Shown: in pieces, positions 36,055 through 47,473 of the stretch | Position numbering within the stretch: position 1 is the first letter of the stretch | Layout: each line of letters opens with the position of its first letter | Origin: Paracoccaceae bacterium | GTDB taxonomy: Bacteria > Pseudomonadota > Alphaproteobacteria > Rhodobacterales > Rhodobacteraceae | Assembly: GCA_027492585.1 (NCBI GenBank) | Contig: JAPUEK010000081.1 | Coordinates: forward strand, 101,477-165,476 | DNA: 64,000 bases | Direction: 5' to 3' | Made by a program: the position numbers and the translations under genes | Notes under the pieces: generated by a model | What the model saw: the letters and a program-made list of their open reading frames with translations, nothing else | Database searches by the model: none | What the model was told of the DNA's origin: nothing

Positions 36055-37086
36055 CTACCCCCGCGCGCCCCGGCCTTTGCCCTTGGTGCTGGCCCGCTGG
36101 ATCAGGCGCGAGGCGAGGATGGTGCATTTCGCCGTCACCCGGCCATTGAGCTGCTCGAACAGCATCTCGACTGCGCTCTGGCCGATCTCTTCGGCAGGCA
36201 GGCGCACCGTGGTCAGCGGCGGGCTGAGGAACTGTGCCACCGGGATGTCGTTGAAGCTTGCCACCGCGATATCCCCCGGAATTTTCAACGAAAACTCGTG
36301 GATCGCCCGATAGGCGCCAACCGCCATGTTGTCATTGCCGGTGACGAGCGCCTCCGGCCTCTGCCCGCTTTCCAGAAGCGCGCGGGTCAGCAGATAGCCG
36401 CTTTCCTCGGTATTGTCGCCGATCCGGCACAGCGCCTCCTCATAGCGGTCCCGCGCCTGCATCCAGGCGCGATAGGCCGGAAGGCGGCGGTCGGGAACCC
36501 CGATGGCGCTGCGGCTGCTGTCCGTCTCCCAGCCGACGAAGGCGATGCGGCGAAAGCCCTGATCCTCCAGGGAGTGCAGCAATTTCCGCATGGCAAGATC
36601 CAGATCGGCGCGCACGGAATCGAACTCGTCCCCCGCCGGAGAGAAATCGGCGAAGACCACATGGCGGTTGTGGGCGCAAACCCAGTCGATCTGTGCCGGG
36701 CTGTGCAGCCCGACGACGATCACCCCGGAGGCCTTGCGGAGCCGCGCCCCGTCCGGAACCGCTTCGCTGTGATAGACCTGCACGGGCTCGAACTTCAGAT
36801 CGGCGCAGCGCCGCTCGATGCCGAGGCGGATGGCGACGTAATAGGGATCGGCCAGCTCCTGCTCGGGGCGCAGGAAATGCACGAGGGCGATCTTCTGATC
36901 CGCCTTGGGGGCCGCCGCCTTGCGGGCGCGGTTGCGCGGGGTGGCATAGTTGAGCGCCTCCGCCGTCTCGACGATGGCCTTGCGGGTCTGCGGCGTCACC
37001 GAAAGCGTGGCATCGAAATTCAGAACGCGAGACACGGTTGCCGGGGAGACCCCGACCGCGTGGGCGATCTGCTTGATTGTGACCAT
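36055..37086 (-). CDS. LacI-family transcriptional regulator
   Basis: Regulator of 343 aa. Residues 1-47 form the LacI helix-turn-helix and hinge (MVTIKQIAHAVGVSPATVSR, then VLNFD). Residues about 60-340 are the periplasmic-binding-protein-like sensor, with EALVTGNDNMAVGAYRAIHE near residue 255. I start it at the ATG at 37086 because LacI proteins begin at this helix, although the frame stays open further upstream. It is directly upstream of, and on the same strand as, the sugar ABC operon, so it is the probable local repressor, relieved by the imported sugar. Confidence 0.9.
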   Translation of the reverse strand: MVTIKQIAHAVGVSPATVSRVLNFDATLSVTPQTRKAIVETAEALNYATPRNRARKAAAPKADQKIALVHFLRPEQELADPYYVAIRLGIERRCADLKFEPVQVYHSEAVPDGARLRKASGVIVVGLHSPAQIDWVCAHNRHVVFADFSPAGDEFDSVRADLDLAMRKLLHSLEDQGFRRIAFVGWETDSSRSAIGVPDRRLPAYRAWMQARDRYEEALCRIGDNTEESGYLLTRALLESGQRPEALVTGNDNMAVGAYRAIHEFSLKIPGDIAVASFNDIPVAQFLSPPLTTVRLPAEEIGQSAVEMLFEQLNGRVTAKCTILASRLIQRASTKGKGRGARG

Positions 37087-37340
37087 GGCTTCCGTTCCGC
37101 CAGCCGCGGGGCTGTTCCCCGTGGATGGCATGGCCGGCAGGCGCAGGCAATGCCCAACTTCGCCGGCGCGTCCCCCCCGCACCCCCGGCCTTCCGGCAAA
37201 AAACGCCATGAATTTGCTGCAATCTCCCGCGGCAATTCCCCTGCCACGCCGCAATCACACCATCATTCCCGCCTATCCCGAAGCGTGAAAATCCTTGGCG
37301 GGCTCCGGCCCCTTCCTGCTGCAAGAGGCGGAGCGACAGA

Positions 37341-40300
37341 ATGGCGACCTTTACCGGAACGGCTGGCAACGACTCTCTGACGGGTGCGGCAACCGCCGAC
37401 CTGCTGACCGGCCTTGCAGGCAATGACACGCTGAACGCCGGAGACGGCAATGACACGCTCTATGGCGGGGCGGGCAACGACTCCCTCCTCGGCGGCAACG
37501 GCGACGATACGCTCGAAGGCGGCGCCGGCAACGACACGCTGAACGGCGGGGCGGGCAATGACATGCTCTCCTATGCCAGTTCGACGGCGGCGGTGTCGGT
37601 GAACCTCGCAACCTCGGCGGTTTCGGGCGGCGATGCGGCGGGCGATGTCATCTCGCTGATGGAATATGTCACCGGCTCGGCCTACAACGACACGCTGACC
37701 GGCAACACCGGCGCCAACCTGATCGACGGCGGGGCGGGCGACGACCTGATCCAGGGCGGCGCGGGCGCCGACACGCTGATCGGCGGCGCGGGCAATGACA
37801 CGCTGACCTATGCGGCCTCGACCGCGGGGGTGTCGGTCAACCTGCTGACCGGGGCCGCCTCGGGCGGCGATGCGGCGGGCGATGTGCTCTCGCTCTTCGA
37901 GCATCTGACCGGCAGCTCCTATGCCGATACGCTGGTGGGCAGCGCCGGGGCCAACATCATCACCGGGGGCGACGGCGACGACGTGATCGAGGGCGGCGCC
38001 GGGGCGGATACGCTCTACGGCGGCAACGGCACCGATACCCTGTCCTATGCCACCTCCTCGGCGGCGGTCACGGTCAACCTGCTGACTTCCACCGTCAGCG
38101 GTGGCGATGCTCAGGGCGATGTGATCTCCTCCTTCGAAAACGCCACCGGCTCGGCCTTCAACGACACGCTGATCGGCAATGCCTCGGCCAACCTTCTGTC
38201 GGGCGGCGATGGCGACGATCTCTTCCGCTACAGCGCAGGCGCTGACACCCTGAACGGCGGCGCGGGCATCGACACGGTGGATTTCTCGGCCTCCTCCACG
38301 GCGCTGACGGTCGATTTCAGCACCGGCGTCCATGCCGGCGACGCGGCGGCGATCACCTTCATCGGCATCGAGGGGGTCATCGGTACAGCACTTGCCGACA
38401 GCCTCGTCGGCGGCGCCGAGGACAATATCTTCTACGGCGGCGCGGGCGACGATTCGCTCTTCGGCGGGGCCGGAAACGACACGCTGGTCGGCGGCGCCGG
38501 GGCGGACAGCCTCGATGGCGGCGCGGGCGCCGATACGGTGGATTACTCCGCCTCTTCCGCCGCCATCAGCGTCAACCTGTCGAACGGGCTGGTCTCGGGC
38601 GGCGATGCGGCGGGCGACATGCTCAGCAGCATCCAGAGCGTCATCGGCAGCGCCTACAACGACACGCTGACCGGCGACAGCGCCGGCAACGTCCTGACCG
38701 GCGGCGCAGGCAATGACACGCTGAACGGCGGGCTCGGCGCCGACACGCTCTATGGCGGGGCGGGCGACGATGTGTACTATGTGGACAACATCGGCGATGT
38801 CGTCAGCGAAATCGGCGGCAGCGGCACGGATCTGGTCTATTCCTCGGTCGCCTTCACGCTGGGCGCGGGGATCGAGAACCTGACCCTCACCGGATCGGCG
38901 GATGTCTCGGCCACCGGCAACGACGACAACAACATCCTGATCGGCAACACATCCTCTTCGGGTTCGCTCGTCGGACGCGGCAACAACCTGCTGGTCGGCG
39001 GGGCGGGCAACGACACGCTCATCGGTCTCAGCGGCGCCGATACGCTCGACGGCGGCACCGGCAATGACAGCATGGTGGGCGGTCTCGACAACGACCTCTA
39101 CATCGTCGACAGCTATGGCGACGTGATCGTCGAGCTGACCGGCGAAGGCGTCGACACGGTACAAACCGAACTCAGCTACACGCTGTCGACCTTTCTCGAA
39201 AACCTGATCCTCACCGGCAGCACCAATGCCAGCGGCACCGGCAACGCCTATGGCAACGTGCTGCGCGGCAATGCCGGGGCCAACAACCTCTCCGGTCTCG
39301 ACGGCAACGACACGCTCGATGGCGGTGACGGCAATGACACGCTGAACGGCGGCACCGGCAATGACAGCATGATCGGCGGTTCCGGCGACGACACCTATTA
39401 CGTCGATGCCGCAGGCGACAAGGTGATCGAGAACGGCCTCTCCGGCATCGACACGGTGATTTCCTCGATCAGCCTCGAACTCGCCCGCTACGTCGAGAAC
39501 CTGACCCTCATCGGCGCGGCGCTGAACGGCACCGGCAACAGCGAAAACAACGTGATCATCGGCAACGAAGCCGCAAACCGCCTCGAAGGCGACAGCGGCA
39601 ACGACACGCTGAGCGGCGGGGGCGGCAATGACACGCTCGACGGCGGTGACGGCGATGACGTGATGACCGGCGGCACCGGCGACGATCTCTATATCGTCGA
39701 TCAGACCGGCGACCAGACGATCGAACTGGCCGCAGGCGGCAATGACACGGTGCAGAGTTCCGTCTCCTGGACGCTGGCCAACGAGGTCGAACATCTGACC
39801 CTGACCGGCAGCAGCGGCCTGTCCGGCACCGGCAACGCCCTGGCCAACATCCTCCTCGGCAATGGCGGCGCGAACTATCTGTCCGGCATGGCCGGGAACG
39901 ACAGCCTGAACGGCGGCGCGGGCGCGGATACGCTCGACGGCGGCACCGGCAACGACACGATGGTCGGCGGCGCCGGCAACGACACCTTCATCGTCGACAG
40001 CCTCGGCGACGTTCTGGTCGAGCTGACCGGCGGCGGCACCGATACGGTGCAGGTCGGCTTCAGCTACACGCTGGCCACCGATTTCGAGAACCTGACCCTG
40101 ACCGGCAGCACCGCGATCAACGGCACCGGCAATGCCGCGGCCAACGTGCTGACCGGCAACAGCGCCGCGAACCTGCTGATCGCCCTTGCGGGCAACGACA
40201 GCCTCTATGGCGGCGAGGGCAATGACACGCTCGACGGCGGCACCGGGGCCGATGTCATGCAGGGCGGCGCGGGCGACGATCTCTATATCGTCGATGATCT

Positions 40301-42086
40301 CGGCGACAAGATCACCGAGTCGAGCGGCGGCGGCATTGATACGGTGCAGAGTTCCGTCACCTTCACGCTGTCGAGCAACCTCGAAAACCTGACCCTGACC
40401 GGCAGCGCCAATATCAACGGCGGCGGCAGCTCCGCAGCCAACGTGATCATCGGCAACAGCGGCAACAACCTGCTCGAAGGCGAAACCGGCAATGACGTGC
40501 TGTCTGGCGGGCTGGGCGACGACACGCTCGACGGCGGGGCCGGCAATGACACGCTGACCGGCGGCGCGGGCAATGACGTGCTGATCGGCGGTCGCGGCGA
40601 TGACGTGATGGCCGGCGGCCTCGGCGACGACACCTATTACGTCGACAGCCTGGCCGATGCGATCACCGAGCTTGCCGGCGAAGGCACGGATACCGTCGTC
40701 ACCTCCTACACCTGGGTGCTGTCCGCAAACTTCGAAAACCTGACCCTCAGCGGCTCTTCGAGCCTGACCGGGACCGGGACGAACCTTGCCAACGTCATCA
40801 CCGGCAACAGCGGGGCCAACAAGCTCTTCGGTCTCGCCGGGAATGACACGCTCGACGGCGGCGCGGGGGCCGATACGCTCGACGGCGGCACCGGCGATGA
40901 CGTGATGATCGGCGGCGCGGGCAATGACACCTATTACCTCGACAGCTCCAACGATGTGGTGATCGAATTGGCCGATGGCGGCATCGACACGGTGATCGTT
41001 GGCGCCAGCGTCACCATCACCGGCGAGATCGAGAATGTCATCCTCACCGGCACCGGCAATTTCAGCGCCTATGGCAGCGCGGTGGCCAATACGATCACCG
41101 GCAACGAAGGCGCCAACCTGCTGAGCGGCGGCGAGGGCAATGACTCGCTCTACGGCGGCGGCGGAGCCGACACGCTCGATGGCGGCGCCGGCAATGACGT
41201 GCTGAAAGGCGGGGCCGGCAATGACCTCTACATCGTCGACAGCATCAATGACGTGATCAGCGAGACGACGACCGGCGGCATCGACACGGTGCAATCCTCG
41301 GTCAGCTACACGCTCTCGGCCTCGGTGGAGCATCTGACCCTGACCGGCGTCGGCAATATCAGCGGCACCGGCAACTCGGCACAGAACATCCTCATCGGCA
41401 ACAGCGGCGACAACTTCCTGTCCGGCGGCGCCAACAACGACCAGCTCTTCGGCGGGCTCGGCAACGACACGCTCGACGGCGGTTCGGGAACCGATACGAT
41501 GACCGGCGGGCTCGGCGACGACACCTATGTCGTCGGCACCGCCAAGGATGTGGTGGTGGAACTGGCCGATCAGGGCATCGACACGGTGATTTCCAGCGTG
41601 TCGCTGACCCTTGGGGCGAACCTCGAAAACCTGACGCTCAGCGGGGTTTCGGCGCTGAACGCCACCGGCAACGCCGCCAACAACGTGCTGACTGGCAACA
41701 ACGGCAAGAACGTGCTGAACGGCATGGCCGGGGATGACACGCTGATCGGCGGCGGCGGCAACGATACGCTGACCGGCGGCAGCGGAGCGGATCACTTCGT
41801 CTTCACCTCGCTGGCCAGCGGCAATGACACGATCACCGACTTCAACGAGTTGAACGGCGGCGGCGAGGAAGGCGATGTGATCGAATTCCGCGGGATCGGC
41901 TTGGGCGGGTTCGTCTATCTCGGCACCGGGAACTTCTCCGGCGGCAGCGACAATTCGGAAGCGCGGATCAGCGGCAACAAGCTTCTGGTCGACCTCAACG
42001 GCGACGGGGTGGCGGATTTCACGCTGACCATGACCGGGCTGACCAATGCCTCGCAGCTTTCGGCCAGCGACTTCCTCTTCACCTGA
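37341..42086 (+). CDS. Giant RTX calcium-binding protein
   Basis: Secreted repeat protein of 1581 aa. Residues about 1-460 are RTX repeats alternating with SGGDAAGD...[10 protein letters not shown] modules. Residues about 460-1490 hold about ten units of roughly 95 aa, each made of YIVDxxGDVxxE, GxDTVxSS, a TLxxxxENLTLTG strand and RTX nonapeptides. The last 100 residues (from [19 protein letters not shown]) resemble the C-terminal secretion region of serralysin-type RTX proteins. No Sec signal is present, so type I export is expected, but no exporter genes are in the window. The ATG at 37341 has GGCGGAG upstream. No enzymatic domain was recognised, so adhesion or matrix formation is the likeliest role. 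Confidence 0.9.
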   Translation: MATFTGTAGNDSLTGAATADLLTGLAGNDTLNAGDGNDTLYGGAGNDSLLGGNGDDTLEGGAGNDTLNGGAGNDMLSYASSTAAVSVNLATSAVSGGDAAGDVISLMEYVTGSAYNDTLTGNTGANLIDGGAGDDLIQGGAGADTLIGGAGNDTLTYAASTAGVSVNLLTGAASGGDAAGDVLSLFEHLTGSSYADTLVGSAGANIITGGDGDDVIEGGAGADTLYGGNGTDTLSYATSSAAVTVNLLTSTVSGGDAQGDVISSFENATGSAFNDTLIGNASANLLSGGDGDDLFRYSAGADTLNGGAGIDTVDFSASSTALTVDFSTGVHAGDAAAITFIGIEGVIGTALADSLVGGAEDNIFYGGAGDDSLFGGAGNDTLVGGAGADSLDGGAGADTVDYSASSAAISVNLSNGLVSGGDAAGDMLSSIQSVIGSAYNDTLTGDSAGNVLTGGAGNDTLNGGLGADTLYGGAGDDVYYVDNIGDVVSEIGGSGTDLVYSSVAFTLGAGIENLTLTGSADVSATGNDDNNILIGNTSSSGSLVGRGNNLLVGGAGNDTLIGLSGADTLDGGTGNDSMVGGLDNDLYIVDSYGDVIVELTGEGVDTVQTELSYTLSTFLENLILTGSTNASGTGNAYGNVLRGNAGANNLSGLDGNDTLDGGDGNDTLNGGTGNDSMIGGSGDDTYYVDAAGDKVIENGLSGIDTVISSISLELARYVENLTLIGAALNGTGNSENNVIIGNEAANRLEGDSGNDTLSGGGGNDTLDGGDGDDVMTGGTGDDLYIVDQTGDQTIELAAGGNDTVQSSVSWTLANEVEHLTLTGSSGLSGTGNALANILLGNGGANYLSGMAGNDSLNGGAGADTLDGGTGNDTMVGGAGNDTFIVDSLGDVLVELTGGGTDTVQVGFSYTLATDFENLTLTGSTAINGTGNAAANVLTGNSAANLLIALAGNDSLYGGEGNDTLDGGTGADVMQGGAGDDLYIVDDLGDKITESSGGGIDTVQSSVTFTLSSNLENLTLTGSANINGGGSSAANVIIGNSGNNLLEGETGNDVLSGGLGDDTLDGGAGNDTLTGGAGNDVLIGGRGDDVMAGGLGDDTYYVDSLADAITELAGEGTDTVVTSYTWVLSANFENLTLSGSSSLTGTGTNLANVITGNSGANKLFGLAGNDTLDGGAGADTLDGGTGDDVMIGGAGNDTYYLDSSNDVVIELADGGIDTVIVGASVTITGEIENVILTGTGNFSAYGSAVANTITGNEGANLLSGGEGNDSLYGGGGADTLDGGAGNDVLKGGAGNDLYIVDSINDVISETTTGGIDTVQSSVSYTLSASVEHLTLTGVGNISGTGNSAQNILIGNSGDNFLSGGANNDQLFGGLGNDTLDGGSGTDTMTGGLGDDTYVVGTAKDVVVELADQGIDTVISSVSLTLGANLENLTLSGVSALNATGNAANNVLTGNNGKNVLNGMAGDDTLIGGGGNDTLTGGSGADHFVFTSLASGNDTITDFNELNGGGEEGDVIEFRGIGLGGFVYLGTGNFSGGSDNSEARISGNKLLVDLNGDGVADFTLTMTGLTNASQLSASDFLFT

Positions 42087-42105
42087 GAGGGCCGCATCTG
42101 AAACG

Positions 42106-42135
42106 AAAGGGGCGCGTGATCGCACGCGCCCCTTT
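42106..42135. terminator. Bidirectional intrinsic terminator
   Basis: A perfect 13-bp stem AAAGGGGCGCGTG with loop ATCG is flanked by As on one side and Ts on the other. It sits between the convergent RTX gene (ends 42086) and the small exported protein gene (ends 42154) and can stop both. Confidence 0.9.
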
Positions 42136-42153
42136 TCCATTCTGCAAACCCGG

Positions 42154-42534
42154 TCAGTCCGAGGTGGGCCACGACGCCTTCTGGCCGTAACACAGCGCCT
42201 CGGCCGCCCCGGCCGAGAGGCTCTCGTCCTTCAGCCCAAGCGCCAGAAGCCCCGATTTCTGCGCCCCCTCCGGGCTGAGCGCAAAGCCCACCCCCTCGCC
42301 CGCCTTGCGCGGCGGCGCCGTAACCCGCCAGATCCGGGTATCCGGCGTCAGCCCGAGCCCGCGGATCACATAATCCCCCGCCGCACACCACGACACCGAG
42401 GCCCCCTGCCCCGGCGAGGCCAGCACCTCGAACCGCCCGGAACCGGAGCCCTGAACCCGCTCGCTGTTCTCGCTCAGAAAGGCGAGCGCGGGGCTGGCGG
42501 ACAAAAGGGCGGTGGCAAGGATCAGGGCGCGCAT
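42154..42534 (-). CDS. Small exported protein of unknown function
   Basis: A 126-aa protein with a clear Sec signal (MRALILATALLSASPALA, cleavage before FLSEN). The mature part has about 108 residues, two cysteines (in SWCAAGD and ALCYGQ) that could pair, and no recognised domain. I prefer the ATG at 42534, where GGAG is 6 bases upstream, over the ATG at 42546. It lies between the RTX gene and rpoD, with terminators on both sides, so it is its own transcription unit. Confidence 0.65.
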   Translation of the reverse strand: MRALILATALLSASPALAFLSENSERVQGSGSGRFEVLASPGQGASVSWCAAGDYVIRGLGLTPDTRIWRVTAPPRKAGEGVGFALSPEGAQKSGLLALGLKDESLSAGAAEALCYGQKASWPTSD

Positions 42535-42668
42535 CGGGGTCTCCATCGGCAGGGGTTGTGCGAGAGTTGGGCCAGGCCGGGCAGGATTGCAAGGGCGGCT
42601 GCGGGGGAAGGACCGGCAGTTCTGGCGGGCGGGCAGCTTTCCGCGCGGACCTGGCCTCCACATATGGA

Positions 42669-42692
42669 AAAAGCGCCCCATGGGGCGCTTTT
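42669..42692 (-). terminator. rpoD intrinsic terminator
   Basis: A perfect 24-bp palindrome, AAAAGCGCCCCA joined to its complement, lies 18 bases past the rpoD stop and ends in a T-run on the minus strand. Confidence 0.85.
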
Positions 42693-42710
42693 CGATCTTG
42701 GAAGGCCGCC

Positions 42711-44699
<1,989 letters not shown>

Positions 44700-44875
44700 G
44701 GGGTCTCCTTGGGGTCGAAAAACCGGAGGTCGCTCCGGTGCGAATCAGGTCACGGCTGACGAATCAGCCGCAGTCGGTCGAATCAATAGCTCGAATCACG
44801 GGCAGACGCACGGGGGGTCTCTTGTGTCTCTCTTGCGCGGTCGTCCTGGGCTGTTCCGGCCCGGAATAGCGGGCG

Positions 44876-46813
44876 TCAACGGTTCTTCTTTTCCCAGATC
44901 CGCCCGTCGATCAGGCTTTGCAGGTGATTGGACAGGGCGGCGCGGTCTTCGCCCAGATCCGATGAATCTTCGCGCGACGGGTGATCGGCGCGGTGACGGG
45001 CCGCCGCCGCCTGACCGAGACGCCAGGTGAGCCCCTCATCGGCCAAGCCCGACAGGTCCTCCACGGCCTCCTCGATTTCACGGCGCGCGCCCCGGTGGGC
45101 ATCGAGCTTGGCCAGCTCTTCGGCAAGGCAGAGCGTGGCCAGCTCCGCATCCTCCCGGTTGCGGACGGGCGGTGCGATCTGGACGTGGGGTCTCGCCATC
45201 AGCGCGTCAAGGGCTGCGGGCGCTTCGGCAAGGATCTGGTCATGGAGCGTGGCGAGGTCGTCGTCGGGGTGGCGCAGCAGCACCCCGCGCAGCGCCTCAT
45301 GCCCCGGCCCCTGCAGGTCCAGCCGTTCGAGCGCGCTCTCGAAGCGCCGGATCAGGGCGGGGTGCAGGATCAGCGTGGCGAGGATCACCGCCTCGCGCAG
45401 TTCCTCCTCCACCTTCGCGCCCTGCGCCAAAAGCGACTGACGGGTGGAGGGCAGGGGCGGCAGCGGCTCACCCTTGGGGATGAACCGCCCGCCGGTGCCT
45501 GTGCGGGGGGACCAGCCCGCCCGGCGCGAAGTTCCGAACAGGTCCGCACGGAGCGCCTTGATCTCCTCGCCGTAATGGCTGCGGATCGAGGGATCGGCGA
45601 TGCGTTTCAGCGCCGCCCGCAGGGTCTTGTCGAGCGCCGCCTTGCGCTCCGGGCTGTCGAAGACCCGGCCCTCCGTTTCCCTCTGCCACAAAAGCCGCAC
45701 CATCGGCTGCGCCTGATCGAGCACCGCCTGCATGGCTGCCGCCCCCTGCGCCTTGATCAGATCGTCGGGGTCCTGCCCGCCGGGCAGCACGGCAAAGCGC
45801 AGCCCCTTGCCCGCCTCCAGGAGCGGCAGCGCAAGGTCCACCACCCGCAAGGCAGCCCGGATCCCCGCCGCATCGCCGTCGAGCGCGATCACCGGCTCGT
45901 CATGGATGCGCCAAAGGAGGCGGAGCTGGTCCTCCGTCACCGCGGTCCCGAGCGGGGCCACCGCGGCACGGAACCCCGCCTCCGACAAGGCGATCACATC
46001 CATATAGCCCTCGGCCACGATCAGCGGCAGGCCCTTGCCCGCCGCCTCCCGCGCCGGGGCGTGGTTGTAGAGATTGCGGCCCTTGTCGAAGAGATCGGTT
46101 TCCGGCCCGTTGAGGTATTTGGCCCGCGCATTGGGGTCGAGGCTGCGCCCGCCGAAGCTGATCGCCCGGCCCCGTCCGTCGCGGATCGGAAAGATCAGCC
46201 GGTTGTGGAAACGGTCGTAAAGCCGGCCCGTATCCGATTTCCCGATGACCCCGGAAGCGACCATCAGCTCCGGCGAAAAGCCTTTCTGGCGCAGCGCCTC
46301 GACGGTCGCCTGCGCGTTTTCGGGGGACCAGCCCAGATCCCACCGTTCCCAGGCGGCTTCGGGCAGGCGGCGCTTTTCGGCGAGATAGCGGCGTGCTTCG
46401 GCGGCCCCCCCGGTCTTGAGCTGGAGACGGTAGAACTTCAGCGCCTCCTCGACCACCTGGGCCAGAAGCGTCCGATGATCGGCCTTCTGCGCGGCCTGCG
46501 GATCGCGGGCGGGCATCGGCATACCGGCCTCGCGGGCAAGCACCTCCACCGCCTCCATGAAGCCGAGGTTTTCGGTCTCCTTGATGAAGGTCAGCGCGTC
46601 GCCCTTGGCATGGCAGCCGAAGCAATAGTAATAGCCCTTGCGGTCATCCACATGAAAAGACGCGGATTTTTCCTGATGGAACGGGCAAGGCGCCCACATG
46701 TCGCCCTTGGACATGTTGGATTTCCGCATGTCCCAGGTCACCTTGCGCCCCACGACCGAGGACAGCGAGATGCGGGTGCGAAGCTCGTCAAGGAAACCGG
46801 GCGGCAGGCTCAT
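44876..46813 (-). CDS. dnaG: DNA primase DnaG
   Basis: Primase of 645 aa that makes RNA primers for replication. Residues about 35-70 form the zinc ribbon: CPFHQEKSASFHV, then YCFGCHAKGDALTFI. The RNA polymerase core includes the TOPRIM glutamate in LIVAEGYMDVIALSEAGF (about residue 270) and the aspartates in VIALDGDAAG (about 315). The C-terminal 180 residues match the DnaB-binding helicase domain by position. The ATG at 46813 (MSLPPGFLDELRTRIS) is chosen over one 12 codons upstream since it fits the family start. It is upstream of rpoD. Confidence 0.96.
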   Translation of the reverse strand: MSLPPGFLDELRTRISLSSVVGRKVTWDMRKSNMSKGDMWAPCPFHQEKSASFHVDDRKGYYYCFGCHAKGDALTFIKETENLGFMEAVEVLAREAGMPMPARDPQAAQKADHRTLLAQVVEEALKFYRLQLKTGGAAEARRYLAEKRRLPEAAWERWDLGWSPENAQATVEALRQKGFSPELMVASGVIGKSDTGRLYDRFHNRLIFPIRDGRGRAISFGGRSLDPNARAKYLNGPETDLFDKGRNLYNHAPAREAAGKGLPLIVAEGYMDVIALSEAGFRAAVAPLGTAVTEDQLRLLWRIHDEPVIALDGDAAGIRAALRVVDLALPLLEAGKGLRFAVLPGGQDPDDLIKAQGAAAMQAVLDQAQPMVRLLWQRETEGRVFDSPERKAALDKTLRAALKRIADPSIRSHYGEEIKALRADLFGTSRRAGWSPRTGTGGRFIPKGEPLPPLPSTRQSLLAQGAKVEEELREAVILATLILHPALIRRFESALERLDLQGPGHEALRGVLLRHPDDDLATLHDQILAEAPAALDALMARPHVQIAPPVRNREDAELATLCLAEELAKLDAHRGARREIEEAVEDLSGLADEGLTWRLGQAAAARHRADHPSREDSSDLGEDRAALSNHLQSLIDGRIWEKKNR

Positions 46814-46887
46814 GGGAGGGTTATCTCTCCGAAAGGCGGGGGGAGTCAAATGGCGGGAGCTTCGGGGCGCCCCCCTCCCCGGCCCTC

Positions 46888-46967
46888 CCCCACGAGGGGG
46901 GAGGGAGGCGCCATTGGGCGAGGGTCATGCCGGGTGAAGGGAGGCGCTTCCCTCCCCCCTCGTGGGG
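46888..46967. repeat. Inverted pair of the GGCGCCTCCC 25-mer
   Basis: The left arm (46888-46912) is the reverse complement of the block at 13266-13290. The right arm (46943-46967) is in direct orientation with one mismatch. Together they form a potential 25-bp stem with a 30-base loop just upstream of dnaG. Confidence 0.65.
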
Positions 46968-46991
46968 GAGCGAAGAGGGAGGGGGGCCGAT

Positions 46992-47175
46992 CTGGCAGAG
47001 GCCATCGCCTCTGCCATGCGAACATATCCCCCCTCCCACCGGAGGCCCAAAGGCCGCCGGCCAGCATCCACCCCCCGGAGGGCGGGGGCCTCTGATGTTG
47101 TGTGGGACAAGCGGTCCCGCGGACCCTTTCCCACGCGGGCGGGAAAACGCGGGGCATTTTCTGATCCGCCCGAGG
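46992..47175 (+). repeat. Dispersed GC-rich palindromic repeat, copy C
   Basis: It starts with the perfect hairpin GGCAGAGGC-CATC-GCCTCTGCC and ATGCGA, continues with AAAGGCCGCCGGCCAGCATC, and then GTCCCGCGGACCCTTTCCC and ACGCGGGCGGGAAAACGCG. Copy D follows at a 226-bp period. Confidence 0.75.
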
Positions 47176-47217
47176 GAGAGCGGTGCTTGCGTTGCTTTTC
47201 TGGGGCAAAGTGCCTGA

Positions 47218-47402
47218 CTGGCAGAGGCCACCGCCTCTGCCGCGCGATACAAGTGTCATCTTCGGCCGGTGGCCCCAAAGGCCACCGGCAAACATCCGCC
47301 CCGGCGGATGCTGGCCTCTGACGTTTTACGAGACAGACCGTCCCGCGGACCCGTTCCCGCGCATGCGGGAAAACGCGATGCGCTTTCTGATCCGCCCGCG
47401 CC
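47218..47402 (+). repeat. Dispersed GC-rich palindromic repeat, copy D
   Basis: It starts with the hairpin GGCAGAGGC-CACC-GCCTCTGCC and CGCGCGA, then AAAGGCCACCGGCAAACATC and GTCCCGCGGACCCGTTCCC. It keeps the order of copy C, with substitutions spread throughout and compensating changes in the stems. Confidence 0.75.
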
Positions 47403-47473
47403 TATGGGGATGCCCCGCCAGCGCAGCCGCCTCGGCTTCTGCCTGAGCATATCCGCCCGAAGCCCGGCCCCCC

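Larger units (their letters stand above)
46814..47473. other. 660-bp intergenic repeat cluster, no gene seen
   Basis: The gap between dnaG and the M20 gene is filled by an inverted pair of the GGCGCCTCCC 25-mer (46888-46912 and 46943-46967) and two tandem copies of the GGCAGAGGC palindromic repeat. Open frames cross it on both strands but resemble no family and vary between copies. The dnaG promoter must be in its left part but is not obvious. Confidence 0.65.

Noticed and set aside
37263..42140. 1625-codon open frame on the minus strand
   Set aside because: It is the antisense of the 1581-aa RTX gene. The plus strand has the RTX consensus, secretion region, ribosome-binding site and terminator, and the minus strand has none.
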